A stretch of 42,413 nt of DNA from SIG701 sp045577175 (GTDB lineage Bacteria > Bacillota > Clostridia > Oscillospirales > CAG-272): the NCBI GenBank assembly GCA_045577175.1, contig JAZNHT010000069.1, positions 1 to 42,413 of the forward strand, in the 5' to 3' direction. Positions 8,043 through 16,659 of this stretch are shown here, piece after piece. Each line of letters opens with the position of its first letter. The first letter of the stretch is position 1. The notes under the pieces were generated by a model. It saw nothing but the letters and a program-made list of their open reading frames with translations. It was not told the DNA's origin and searched no databases. Both the position numbers and the translations under genes were made by a program.

Positions 8043-8174
8043 GGCTCCCTCCGGGAGGGAGCTGTCATCGCAGATGACTGAGGGAGAGTTCGAAAACGAC
8101 GGAATTAGTTGAATAATCTTGTTACGAAGGCTCCTTCCACCACTTCGTGGTCCCCCTCCCTCTCGGAGGGAGGC
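8043..8174. repeat. Two inverted copies of the intergenic palindromic element
   Basis: Copy 3 (8043-8086, plus strand) has GGCTCCCTCC/GGGAGGGAGC, a TGTCATCGCAGATGACT hairpin and GAGGGAG. Copy 4 (8131-8174, minus strand) has the same layout with a CCACGAAGTGG middle hairpin. They face each other across about 44 nt, forming a larger inverted structure in the 247-nt gap inside the operon. It may process or attenuate the polycistronic mRNA between the upstream and downstream genes. No coding potential is evident here. Confidence 0.65.
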
Positions 8175-8237
8175 TTGAGGAAAGCGAGCAGTACGGCGGG
8201 AACGGGTGATTTTATGAAAATTTTGGAGGATAAAACT

Positions 8238-9206
8238 ATGTTGAACGCAGCAGTAATCGGATGCGGACATATCGGAAAACTTCATGCAAACGCATTCGTA
8301 CAGTGTGAGAATACCAACCTTTGCGCCCTGATCGATACAAATATAGAGCTTGCGCAGGCGGCGGCCGAGCAGTTCGGCGGCAAGGCATACGCAAGCATCG
8401 GTGAGGTGCCCGAAAAAATCGACGTCGTATCCGTTGCCACGCCCGGCTTTGCGCACTACAGCGTCGTAATGGATCTTTTGGATCGCGGCATGGACGTTCT
8501 TTGCGAGAAGCCGCTCACGCTCGGTGTCGATGAGGCAAGAGAGGTCGGGAAAAAATGCCGTGAGACAGGCAGACGGCTCGGTGTCGGCTTCAAAATGCGC
8601 TACGAGGAGGTCTTTCTCAAGGCGAAGGAGCTGATCCCCCGGCTCGGCAGAATCTATGCCGTAAGCGAGGTCAAGAGCCAGCCGCATCCGCTTGCCGGAA
8701 ACAGAAAGTGGATGTCCGCCTCCGGCTGTATGCACGAGCTTGCCGTGCACGATTACGATCTGATTGAGTGGCTGATGGGCACGGAGGCAAAATCCGTCTA
8801 CGCCCTGCTTGATTACTCCTACGGCTGGGAGACGGAGAACGGCGCACGTCTGACCGTCGAATACGAAAACGGCGCGCACGGTATGCTCCTTTCTGAATAT
8901 TGCAGCGGCGAGGGTGTCGTCGGCGGCTACGACTGCGCGATGAGCTTCATCGGCGAAAACGGCTATATGCGAATTGAGCGCCCGAACCGGATCGTTCTGC
9001 ATACCACGTCCCATCAGGTCATCGACGTCACGCCCGTGCCCGATTCCGAGGCATTCGCCCGTCAAACAAAGACGTTCGTGGACAGCATCCTGCACAACAC
9101 GACCTTTGCCGCCGGTGTGGAGAGAGGCGTCTTTGCCACGGTATTCGTCGAAGCGGCGCACAGATCCGCAAAGGCGGAGAAGAAAATCCTCATAAAGGAC
9201 ATCTGA
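8238..9206 (+). CDS. Second Gfo/Idh/MocA-family oxidoreductase
   Basis: The 322-aa protein has the Rossmann motif AVIGCGHIGKLHANAF at the N terminus and the EKPLTLGVDEA catalytic-lysine motif near residue 92. It also has an HELAVHDYDLIEWLMG stretch carrying the H-x3-H-D substrate-site pattern. ATG 8238 is chosen because GGAGG lies 9-13 nt before it; extending upstream would translate the palindromic repeats. It is the second enzyme of this family in the operon, so two different hydroxyl oxidations, or an oxidation followed later by a reduction, are plausible. It is separated from the upstream genes by the paired repeat element. Confidence 0.87.
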   Translation: MLNAAVIGCGHIGKLHANAFVQCENTNLCALIDTNIELAQAAAEQFGGKAYASIGEVPEKIDVVSVATPGFAHYSVVMDLLDRGMDVLCEKPLTLGVDEAREVGKKCRETGRRLGVGFKMRYEEVFLKAKELIPRLGRIYAVSEVKSQPHPLAGNRKWMSASGCMHELAVHDYDLIEWLMGTEAKSVYALLDYSYGWETENGARLTVEYENGAHGMLLSEYCSGEGVVGGYDCAMSFIGENGYMRIERPNRIVLHTTSHQVIDVTPVPDSEAFARQTKTFVDSILHNTTFAAGVERGVFATVFVEAAHRSAKAEKKILIKDI

Positions 9207-9228
9207 GCCGTCCCGAAAGGAAAAACAT

Positions 9229-10314
9229 ATGCAGTATTACCGTTTACCGTATGAGAAGGTCCGTGCGTTCTGCGAGCAGGTGTTCGCAGGCTACGGCTTT
9301 ACCGAAACGGAAAGTGAGCAGATCACAAGCGTCCTTCTGGAGGCGGATCTGAGCGGTATCGAGTCGCACGGTATCCAGAGACTGATCCGCTATCACAAGG
9401 AGATCACCGAAGGCTTGGTCGATGTCCGTGCCGCACCCGAAATTGTCAGGGAGACGCCGATCTCTGCCACCATTGAGGGAAACGACGCGATGGGACAGAC
9501 GCTCGGCATCCGCGCGATGGACATCGCCATCGAAAAGGCGAAAACGTGCGGTGTGGGCATGGTTGCCGTCCGCAATTCCAACCACTACGGCATCGCCGGT
9601 TATTACACAAGGCGAGCCGCGGAGCAGGGACTGATCGGCATCTGTATGACCAATACGGAGGCGATTATGGTGCCGACATTCGGGCGTCAACCGATGCTCG
9701 GTACGAACCCGATCGCGTTCTCCATGCCTGCCGAGCCGGTGCCTTTTACGTTTGATGCCGCAACGACGGTTGTGCCGCGCGGAAAGCTGGAGGTGTACGC
9801 AAAGCGCGACGGCGCGATCAAGGACGGCTGGGCACTAGATGAAAACGGACATCCGAGCACCGATGCCGCGCGCGTTCTTTCTAACATCATCGAAAAGACC
9901 GGCGGCGGTATTTTGCCCGTAGGCGGTGCCGGTGAGGAGACCTCCGGCTACAAGGGCTACGGCTTTGCGATGCTTTGCGAAATCTGCACCGCGATTTTCT
10001 CCGGCGGCACCACGTCGAATTATATCTACAAAACGCCGCACAAGGCGAATATCGCGCACTTCTTTATGGCGATCGATTACGGCATGTTCGGCGAGAAAGC
10101 CGATCTGGAGGCCGCGCTGTCGAAGTGTATGCAGGAAATCCGCGACTCCGATAAGGCGGAGGGGCAAAGCCGCATCTACACGCACGGCGAAAAGGAGCAC
10201 GAAGCAAAACGGAAAATGCTCGCAGAGGGCATCCCCGTCAACGAAAAAACGTATGCCGAAATGCAGATGATCGCCGCGTACACGCACGCGGAGGCACACC
10301 TTCCGCGCATATGA
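9229..10314 (+). CDS. Malate/L-lactate dehydrogenase family (Ldh2-type) oxidoreductase
   Basis: A 361-aa NAD(P)H-dependent dehydrogenase of the Ldh2 family, which includes ureidoglycolate, sulfolactate and 2,3-diketogulonate reductases. Visible are SGIESHGIQRL (with the catalytic-region His near residue 49), RNSNHYGIAGYY (His about 121), LGTNPIAFSMPA and the late YKGYGFAMLCEI. AAAGGAAAAAC precedes the ATG. It is the last gene of the operon, 22 nt after the previous stop and just before a strong terminator. It probably reduces a 2-keto acid formed in the pathway or oxidises the hydroxy acid. Confidence 0.87.
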   Translation: MQYYRLPYEKVRAFCEQVFAGYGFTETESEQITSVLLEADLSGIESHGIQRLIRYHKEITEGLVDVRAAPEIVRETPISATIEGNDAMGQTLGIRAMDIAIEKAKTCGVGMVAVRNSNHYGIAGYYTRRAAEQGLIGICMTNTEAIMVPTFGRQPMLGTNPIAFSMPAEPVPFTFDAATTVVPRGKLEVYAKRDGAIKDGWALDENGHPSTDAARVLSNIIEKTGGGILPVGGAGEETSGYKGYGFAMLCEICTAIFSGGTTSNYIYKTPHKANIAHFFMAIDYGMFGEKADLEAALSKCMQEIRDSDKAEGQSRIYTHGEKEHEAKRKMLAEGIPVNEKTYAEMQMIAAYTHAEAHLPRI

Positions 10315-10325
10315 AAACGGAATAC

Positions 10326-10365
10326 AGAAAGGGATGGCGGAAGCCATCCCTTTCTGGGCGTTTTT
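10326..10365 (+). terminator. Terminator of the catabolic operon
   Basis: A 13-bp stem AGAAAGGGATGGC/GCCATCCCTTTCT with GGAA loop, followed after CTGGGCG-like bases by T5. It closes the 3717-10314 operon. Confidence 0.85.
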
Positions 10366-10394
10366 ATCCTTTTTTGAAATCTGCGGGAATACGG

Positions 10395-10424
10395 TTGACA
10401 GACGTGATTTTTTTCAGTTATAAT
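10395..10424 (+). promoter_or_regulatory. Promoter of the second SDR gene
   Basis: TTGACA (10395-10400), an 18-nt spacer and a consensus TATAAT (10419-10424), 33 nt before the SDR start. Confidence 0.85.
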
Positions 10425-10457
10425 AGTGGTAGATTTTTGCAAAGGACTGATGTACAG

Positions 10458-11288
10458 ATGAAACCGTCCGTTCTGATTACGGGCGCATACGGCGGTATGG
10501 GCAGAGCCGCGGCAGCGGCACTCAGAGACAGCGGATTCCGCGTCTTTGCACTTGATAAATCCGTGGGGGCGGCGGAGGAAAATATCCTGCCGATTGAAGC
10601 GGATATTACCGATGAGGTCTGCGTGAAAAACGCATTCCGGCAGATCAGCGAGCAGACGGACAGGCTGTTCGCGGTGATCCATTTCGCAGGGATTTACATG
10701 CTGGATTCGCTTGTCGAAACGGACAGCGCGGATTTTGAAAAAATCTTCAGGATCAACCTCGGCGGCGCGTTTTTGGTGAATAAGACGTTTTTGCCGCTTC
10801 TGAAGGAGGGGTCCCGCATCGTTATCACTACCAGCGAGCTTGCGCCGCTCGATCCGCTTCCGTTTACGGGAATCTACGCCGTGACCAAGGACGCGCTCGA
10901 TAAATACGCGTATTCTCTGCGGATGGAGCTGCAGCTGATCGGTATCAAGGTCAGCGTACTCCGCGCAGGTGCCGTTTCCACGGGGATGCTCGGCGTATCC
11001 ACGGATGCGCTCGATCGGTTTTGCCGAAAGACCGCGCTGTACTCCTGCAACGCCGAGCGGTTCAGAAAAATCGTGAACAGCGTGGAGGCACGGAGCGTGG
11101 CACCCTTGAAGATTGCGGAAAAAGTGATTCGGATTCTGAAAAGGCGCTCGCCGCGCTTTGCGTACAGCATCAACCGAAATCCGCTGCTGCTGCTTTTGAA
11201 CCTCCTGCCGAAGCGGACGCAGCTTTGGGTGATAAAGCAGGTGCTGAAGAATAAGGATACGGGCAGGAAGGAAGGAGACTTCGTATGA
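10458..11288 (+). CDS. SDR-family NAD(P)-dependent oxidoreductase
   Basis: A 276-aa short-chain dehydrogenase. It has LITGAYGGMGRAAA at the N terminus, HFAGIYMLD near residue 81, the Ser of TTSELAP and the YAVTKDALDKYA catalytic Tyr/Lys near 143-147. The C-terminal hydrophobic tail (NPLLLLLNLLPKRTQLWVIKQVL) resembles membrane-associated retinol-dehydrogenase-like SDRs, which often end this way. ATG 10458 is preferred because it follows a consensus promoter; an upstream start would lie before that promoter. It overlaps the next ORF by 4 nt. Its substrate is unknown, and it appears independent of the sugar-type operon because a terminator and a new promoter intervene. Confidence 0.82.
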   Translation: MKPSVLITGAYGGMGRAAAAALRDSGFRVFALDKSVGAAEENILPIEADITDEVCVKNAFRQISEQTDRLFAVIHFAGIYMLDSLVETDSADFEKIFRINLGGAFLVNKTFLPLLKEGSRIVITTSELAPLDPLPFTGIYAVTKDALDKYAYSLRMELQLIGIKVSVLRAGAVSTGMLGVSTDALDRFCRKTALYSCNAERFRKIVNSVEARSVAPLKIAEKVIRILKRRSPRFAYSINRNPLLLLLNLLPKRTQLWVIKQVLKNKDTGRKEGDFV

Positions 11289-11476
11289 AACTTGCGTGCA
11301 GAGCATTTGTAAAATTCGCGCTCGGATCGTTGTGGTCGCTTGCCTGCTTTTTTCCGTATATTTTGGTGATCGTCATTCGCATCCGCAATGAGGAAAAGGT
11401 GCTTGAGGCAGGGCTTGCAGGTTATGCGGAATATAAAAAACGGGTGAAATACAGGCTTTTGCCGTTTGTCTGTTAA
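11285..11476 (+). pseudogene. Internally deleted isoprenylcysteine methyltransferase-like gene
   Basis: The 63-aa ORF begins like an N terminus (MKLACRAFVKFALGSLW) and jumps directly into the characteristic C-terminal end of ICMT/PEMT-type membrane methyltransferases (RIRNEEKVLEAG, then YAEYKKRVKYRLLPF). Full family members are around 190-220 aa. The central helices and the SAM-binding region are therefore missing while the reading frame is kept. This looks like an in-frame internal deletion of an older gene that was coupled to the SDR (4-nt overlap). The stub is probably not an active enzyme. Confidence 0.7.
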
Positions 11477-11515
11477 GTGGCACGGGGATGGTGCGCGAAA
11501 CGTAAAAATGATTCA

Positions 11516-11539
11516 AAAGCCGAGGGGAAAACCGGCTTT
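11516..11539 (+). terminator. Weak terminator-like hairpin
   Basis: AAAGCCG pairs with CGGCTTT across a 10-nt loop. It lies 40 nt after the methyltransferase remnant and may end the SDR transcript. The T-tract is only three bases, so the call is weak. Confidence 0.35.
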
Positions 11540-11584
11540 GTGTCCCGTTTATTGTACACGTGATGGCGTATACTGGGATCAAAA

Positions 11585-11698
11585 AGAAAAAAGACTTCCT
11601 GAGAAGTCTTTTAGGCACACACTGTGCAGTCGGAAATCCGACGGTTTGAAAAGATTTTTATTTGAACTCGTAGTGTAATTCGATAGGGGACTATCGAC
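11585..11698 (-). ncRNA. tracrRNA of the type II-A CRISPR system
   Basis: From its predicted 5' end near 11698 the RNA opens with an anti-repeat (to about 11660) that pairs with the array repeat as read on the plus strand. AATTACACTAC matches the complement of the repeat's GTAGTGTAATT, and a GAGTTCAAAT end gives the usual bulged upper/lower stem. An A-rich AAAAATCTTTTCAAACCG segment follows as nexus region. Then come two small hairpins (GTCGGA/TCCGAC and GCACA/TGTGC) and a Rho-independent terminator (11589-11612, AAAAGACTTC/GAAGTCTTTT) with a T-tract. It guides RNase III processing and Cas9 loading. The orientation fixes crRNA transcription on the plus strand. The extreme 5' end can also fold on itself as CGATAG/CTATCG. 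Confidence 0.93.
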
Positions 11699-11704
11699 AT
11701 ATTC

Positions 11705-11733
11705 AGTATATCATAAAAAGAGAAAGGTGTCAA
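11705..11733 (-). promoter_or_regulatory. tracrRNA promoter, overlapping the cas9 ribosome binding region
   Basis: On the minus strand: TTGACA (11728-11733), a 17-nt spacer, TATACT (11705-11710), with a start near 11698. The -35 hexamer ends 2 nt before the cas9 ATG, so this promoter occupies the cas9 5' untranslated region. Confidence 0.88.
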
Positions 11734-11734
11734 G

Positions 11735-14700
11735 ATGAAAATGCAAAATACTTCGTACTTTATTGGCTTGGATATTGGAACGGATTCGGTAGGCTATGCC
11801 GTTACCGATGCGACGTATGCGCTTCGCAAGTTTAAGGGAGAGCCGATGTGGGGTGTTCATCTCTTTGAAGAGGCTATGCTGAATGACGAAAGAAGAGGCT
11901 TCAGAACAGCGCGCCGCCGTCTGGATCGACGTCAGCAAAGAATTAAGCTGTTGCAGGGTTTGTTTGCAAAAGAGATTGCAGAAACGGATGAAAACTTTTT
12001 CATTCGTGTCAAGGAAAGTGCTTTGTATCCCGAGGATACGAGCTGCGGAGCCGCTTTGTTCAGTGATGAAGGCTTTGAAGATAAGGATTATTACAAAAAG
12101 TATCCGACAATTCATCATCTGATTGTCGATCTGATAGAGGATGAAACGCCGCATGATGTCAGATTGGTGTACTTGGCACTTGCGTGGCTCGTCGCGCATC
12201 GGGGACATTTTCTGAATGAGATTTCCAAAGACAATATTGCGGCGGTTACAGACATCGAGTGTGTTTATCTGGATTTTATGGGATATTTTCCGGAAGAAAA
12301 GCCGTGGCAGTGTGAGGATATACATGCTTTCGGAGATGTGTTAAAGCAGAAAATCGGTATCAATAAAAAATACAGAGAGCTGTCTATGCTCTTGTACGGC
12401 ACTCCTAAAGTGCAGAAAGAGAACGGGACGGCGGAATCGTTTCCATACGATCGGGAGTCAATTCTAAAACTTTTGTGCGGCGGTAAGATCGCGCCCAAGC
12501 AGTTGTTCTGTAATGACGCATATGCGGAAATTGAGTCGTTTTCTCTTGACAAAAGTGACGACGAGCTTGCCCCTGTTCTGAATGAGCTGGGCGATGATGC
12601 GGAGCTTATACTGAAACTGAAAGCATTGTTCGACTGGGCTGTTTTGCATGATGTTTTGCAGGGGGAAACCTACATTTCCAAATCAAAGATCCGAATTTAT
12701 GAGCAGCATAAAACAGATCTTGCAAACTTGAAGTATTTGATAAAAACATACCTTCCCCGAAAATACAGTGAAATGTTCCGCCTGCAAAACGGTGGGAAAG
12801 TGAACTACGAAGCGTACGCCAAAGGGAACAGCGGAAAGCAGGAAGATTTTTGCAAGTATGTACGGCAGATGCTGAAAGACGTTTCTCCGACGGAAACGGA
12901 TCGGAGCGTTTATGATGAAGTGATCGCGCGGGCGGAAAATAATTTGCTTTGTACGAAGCAAGTAAATTCCAATAACCGCGTTGTTCCTTACCAGGTGTAC
13001 TATCCGGAACTGAAAGCAATTCTTGATAATGCCACGAAATATCTGCCTTTTCTGAATGAGGAAAGCGACGGTCTTACCGTTTGTGAGAAAATTCTTTCCG
13101 TTTTTGAGTTCAGAGTGCCGTATTTTGTCGGACCGCTGAACGGTAAGAGCAGTCATGCATGGATAGTGCGAAAGGCGGAAGGCAAAATCTATCCGTGGAA
13201 TTTCAGTGAGAAAATCGATTTGGAAGCAAGTGAGCAGGCGTTTATCGATCGGATGACAAACACTTGCACATATTTGCCTGATGCGGATGTACTGCCGAAA
13301 AAGTCTCTGTGTTATGAAAAGTTTCAGCTTCTGAACGAGTTGAACCCGCTTTCCGTCAACGGACGGAGGATTCCGGTCGAAATCAAGCAAAGATTGGTCA
13401 GTGAGTTGTTCATGCAAACGAAAAAAGTGACCAAAAAGGCGATTGTGGATTTCTTGAGAAGCAATGCGCTTTATACGGATGACGATCTTTTTACAGTAAG
13501 CGGAATTGACGACAGTATCAAGTCCTCGCTTTCCTCCTATCATGCTTTCCGGAATCTTCTGTTGTCCGGCAAACTGAGCGAGACCGACGCGGAAAAAATC
13601 ATTGAGCGCCGCACATACACGGAAAGCAAAGCCAGATTTGCACTGTGGCTGGAACGTGAGTACAAAGAGCTTTCGGAAGCGGATAAAAAATATATTTGTT
13701 CTTTGAAATTTACGGATTTCGGCAGACTGTCACGACAATTACTCTGCGATCTTTACGGAACGGATACCGCGAGCACAACCGGGGAGGCACAGTCGATTCT
13801 TGAGCGAATGTGGAACGAAAATGTCACACTCATGGAGATTCTGTCCGAGCGGTATACATATTTTTCGCAAATAGCAGAAATCCGTGCGGAAAGTTTCGGT
13901 CGAACAGGCAGATCGATCGATGAACAGCTGACGGCGATGTATGTTTCCAATGCGGTGAAACGTCCCATTGTAAGAACGGCAGATATTGTGGCGGATATTG
14001 TGAAAGCCAACGGATGTGCACCCGAAAAAATTTTTATTGAGATGGCAAGAGGCGGAAAACCCGAGGAGAAAGGGCAACGAACGGTTTCGCGCTACCGCCG
14101 GATTCTCGAGCTGTATGAAAAATGCGATGATGCGGATGTCCGCCGTCTTCAGAAAGAACTTGAGGAGATGGGCGAATCCGCCGAGAGCCGTCTGCAAGGG
14201 GATAAACTGTTTTTGTACTATATGCAGCTTGGCAGATGTATGTACACAGGTGAGCCGATCGATCTTTCACAGCTGTCCGGGAAGCTGTACGATATAGATC
14301 ACATTTATCCGCAATCCAAGGTGAAGGATGACAGCGTTCTTAACAACAAGGTCCTTGTCCTCTCTACAGCGAATGGCGAAAAAGGCGATGTATATCCGAT
14401 CAAAACGGACATTCGCACAAAGATGGGCAGCTGGTGGAGGTATCTGAAGGATAGTGAATTGATCGGTGAAGAGAAATACAAGCGCCTTACAAGACGGGAA
14501 CCGTTCAGTGAAGAAGAACAGTGGGGATTTATCAACAGACAGTTGGTAGAAACCCGTCAGTCTACCAAAGCAGTGGCGGCTGTTCTTGGTGAATTGTATC
14601 CCGAAACAAAGATTGTTTACGTAAAGGCGGGGCTGGTTTCCGAATTTCGGCAGGAATTTGACATGTTGAAATCCCGCGCCGTAAACGATCTGCATCACGC

Positions 14701-15793
14701 GAAGGATGCCTATCTCAACATCGTCGTTGGAAACGTTTATAACGAACGCTTTACAAGACAGTGGTTCCTTGCAAATCGGGACGGCTATAATCTGAAAACA
14801 AAAACCTTGTTCGGTCATCCCGTGCAAGGTATGAGCGGTGAGTGCGTGTGGAACGGCGCGGAGGATATTGCCAAAGTAAAAAGTGTTGTACATAAGAAAA
14901 ATGCCATTCACCTGACAAGATACGCATTTTGTCGGAAAGGCGGTCTTTTCGATCAGCAGCCTAAAGCGGCAGCGGAAGGGCTCGTGCCTTTGAAAAAAGG
15001 ACTGCCGACGGAAAAATACGGCGGATACAACAAGAGTACAGCAACGTTCTTCATGCTTGTCAAATACAGCATCGGCAAGAAAACGGAGCTTATGATGATG
15101 CCTGTCGAGCTTCTGTTCGCGGATAAGGTTGTGAGCGATACCGAATACGCAGCAGAGTACGCCAAGCGGACGGTTGCATCCATTATTGGAAAGGAAGTGC
15201 TGTCCGTCTCCTTCCCGCTTGGCTTCAGAAAAATCAAAATCGGTACCGTTTTGGAGTTTGACGGCTGCTTCCGTGCGTATGTAACGGGTAAATCGAGTGG
15301 CGGTAAAGAGGTTATTTTGTCAACTTTCATGCCGCTGATTGTCGGGTATGAATGGGAGAAATATATCAAGCGGTTGGAGAAATTTGCGGAAAAGAAGAAA
15401 AATAATCCCGATCTGGTGTATTCCGAGCTGTATGACGAGGTCAGCACCGCGAAAAATCTGGAGCTGTACGATATTCTGACTGCAAAGCTGCAAACGGTAT
15501 CCTATCAGAAATGTCCTGCGAATCCGTCGGAAACTGTCAAAAACGGCCGTGCCCTTTTTGAGGCACTGGATGTGTTTGCGCAGACGAAATGCTTGCTGCA
15601 GATTCTGCTCGTGTTTGCCCGTGTAAACGGATGTGATCTGAGCTTGATCGGCGGAGTAGCGAGAGCTGCGGTTTCAACCCGTAGTGCATCGCTTTCCAAC
15701 TGGAAAAAGAATTACACGGATGTCCGTATTATTGATGCGACAGCATCGGGCCTGTACGGCTCAAAATCCGTGAATCTTCTGGAGCTTATATGA
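11735..15793 (+). CDS. cas9: CRISPR-associated endonuclease Cas9, type II-A
   Basis: A 1352-aa RNA-guided DNA endonuclease. RuvC-I is at the N terminus (FIGLDIGTDSVG, Asp13), followed by the arginine-rich bridge helix (about 52-80, RRGFRTARRRLDRR). The large recognition lobe precedes RuvC-II (IFIEMARGG, Glu769). The HNH domain has YDIDHIYPQSKV (His856) and a downstream Asn at about 880. RuvC-III is HHAKDAYLN (His988, Asp991). About 360 C-terminal residues form the wedge/PAM-interacting region. All nuclease residues are intact, so it should cut both strands. The length is close to S. pyogenes Cas9 and fits type II-A. AGAAAGGTG precedes the ATG. It overlaps cas1 by 4 nt. The PAM cannot be read from the protein. 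Confidence 0.97.
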   Translation: MKMQNTSYFIGLDIGTDSVGYAVTDATYALRKFKGEPMWGVHLFEEAMLNDERRGFRTARRRLDRRQQRIKLLQGLFAKEIAETDENFFIRVKESALYPEDTSCGAALFSDEGFEDKDYYKKYPTIHHLIVDLIEDETPHDVRLVYLALAWLVAHRGHFLNEISKDNIAAVTDIECVYLDFMGYFPEEKPWQCEDIHAFGDVLKQKIGINKKYRELSMLLYGTPKVQKENGTAESFPYDRESILKLLCGGKIAPKQLFCNDAYAEIESFSLDKSDDELAPVLNELGDDAELILKLKALFDWAVLHDVLQGETYISKSKIRIYEQHKTDLANLKYLIKTYLPRKYSEMFRLQNGGKVNYEAYAKGNSGKQEDFCKYVRQMLKDVSPTETDRSVYDEVIARAENNLLCTKQVNSNNRVVPYQVYYPELKAILDNATKYLPFLNEESDGLTVCEKILSVFEFRVPYFVGPLNGKSSHAWIVRKAEGKIYPWNFSEKIDLEASEQAFIDRMTNTCTYLPDADVLPKKSLCYEKFQLLNELNPLSVNGRRIPVEIKQRLVSELFMQTKKVTKKAIVDFLRSNALYTDDDLFTVSGIDDSIKSSLSSYHAFRNLLLSGKLSETDAEKIIERRTYTESKARFALWLEREYKELSEADKKYICSLKFTDFGRLSRQLLCDLYGTDTASTTGEAQSILERMWNENVTLMEILSERYTYFSQIAEIRAESFGRTGRSIDEQLTAMYVSNAVKRPIVRTADIVADIVKANGCAPEKIFIEMARGGKPEEKGQRTVSRYRRILELYEKCDDADVRRLQKELEEMGESAESRLQGDKLFLYYMQLGRCMYTGEPIDLSQLSGKLYDIDHIYPQSKVKDDSVLNNKVLVLSTANGEKGDVYPIKTDIRTKMGSWWRYLKDSELIGEEKYKRLTRREPFSEEEQWGFINRQLVETRQSTKAVAAVLGELYPETKIVYVKAGLVSEFRQEFDMLKSRAVNDLHHAKDAYLNIVVGNVYNERFTRQWFLANRDGYNLKTKTLFGHPVQGMSGECVWNGAEDIAKVKSVVHKKNAIHLTRYAFCRKGGLFDQQPKAAAEGLVPLKKGLPTEKYGGYNKSTATFFMLVKYSIGKKTELMMMPVELLFADKVVSDTEYAAEYAKRTVASIIGKEVLSVSFPLGFRKIKIGTVLEFDGCFRAYVTGKSSGGKEVILSTFMPLIVGYEWEKYIKRLEKFAEKKKNNPDLVYSELYDEVSTAKNLELYDILTAKLQTVSYQKCPANPSETVKNGRALFEALDVFAQTKCLLQILLVFARVNGCDLSLIGGVARAAVSTRSASLSNWKKNYTDVRIIDATASGLYGSKSVNLLELI

Positions 15794-16659
15794 GCTGGCG
15801 CACGGTCGTTGTCACAACCCGCTGTAAGCTGGATTTGAAGATGGGCAGCATGGTGATCCGGGGGGAGGATACCAAACGGATCTTCCTGGATGAAATCGCC
15901 ATGCTGGTCATTGAAAATCCAGCCGTATCCCTGACCGGATGTCTCCTGGAAGCGTTGATTGAAAAGAAAATTCGGGTGGTCTTTTGTGACAGCAAGCGTT
16001 CTCCTATAGCGGAATTGCATCCGTACAACGGCTCGCACGATTGCTCCCGAAAAATCAAAACGCAATCGATGTGGAGCTCCGCCGTTAAGGGAACCGTCTG
16101 GACGGATATTATTTCGGAGAAAATCCGCAAGCAAGCGGACTTTCTGGACGAACTCGGCAAAGATCGTGAAGCGGTGCTGATCCGTTCCTATCTCGGAAAT
16201 ATTGAGCATTACGATACGACGAATCGGGAAGGTCATGCGGCGAAGGTGTATTTCAATGCGGTATTCGGCATGGATTTTACGCGGAGCGCGGAGTGCATTA
16301 CCAATGCCGCTTTGAATTACGGATACGGGATTCTGCTGTCTGCGTTCAATCGGGAAATCGTCGCCTGCGGTTATCTGACACAGCTTGGCATTTTTCACAG
16401 CAATATGTTCAATCCGTATAATCTGAGCTGTGATCTTATGGAGCCGTTTCGCGTGCTTGTGGATCGTGCGGTGGAAGAACACTCCTTTACCGCCTTTGAA
16501 AGCGCAGAGAAGCATATTCTGTGGAGTCTTCTAAGCGATTCCGTTTTTATAAACGGCAGTAAGCAGACTGTCCTGAATGCGATCAAACTTTATACCAGAA
16601 GCGTATTTGACGCTCTGAATGATGCGGATACGTCCAAAATCAAATTCTACAGCATATGA
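15790..16659 (+). CDS. cas1: CRISPR integrase Cas1 (type II)
   Basis: The 289-aa catalytic subunit of the Cas1-Cas2 spacer integrase. The metal-binding triad expected from type II Cas1 can be placed: Glu147 (TNREGHAAKVYF), His203 (LGIFHSNMFNPYN) and Glu218 (CDLMEPFR). Numbering is almost the same as in S. pyogenes Cas1. The N-terminal beta domain starts SWRTVVVTTRCKLDL. The start codon overlaps the cas9 stop (ATGA) and the stop overlaps cas2, so the four genes are translationally coupled. It inserts new spacers at the leader-proximal end of the downstream array. Confidence 0.96.
   Translation: MSWRTVVVTTRCKLDLKMGSMVIRGEDTKRIFLDEIAMLVIENPAVSLTGCLLEALIEKKIRVVFCDSKRSPIAELHPYNGSHDCSRKIKTQSMWSSAVKGTVWTDIISEKIRKQADFLDELGKDREAVLIRSYLGNIEHYDTTNREGHAAKVYFNAVFGMDFTRSAECITNAALNYGYGILLSAFNREIVACGYLTQLGIFHSNMFNPYNLSCDLMEPFRVLVDRAVEEHSFTAFESAEKHILWSLLSDSVFINGSKQTVLNAIKLYTRSVFDALNDADTSKIKFYSI

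Noticed and set aside
11552..11574. cas9 promoter candidate with -10 TATACT at 11569-11574
   Set aside because: The nearest -35-like box is 11 nt away and the bidirectional tracrRNA terminator lies between it and cas9.
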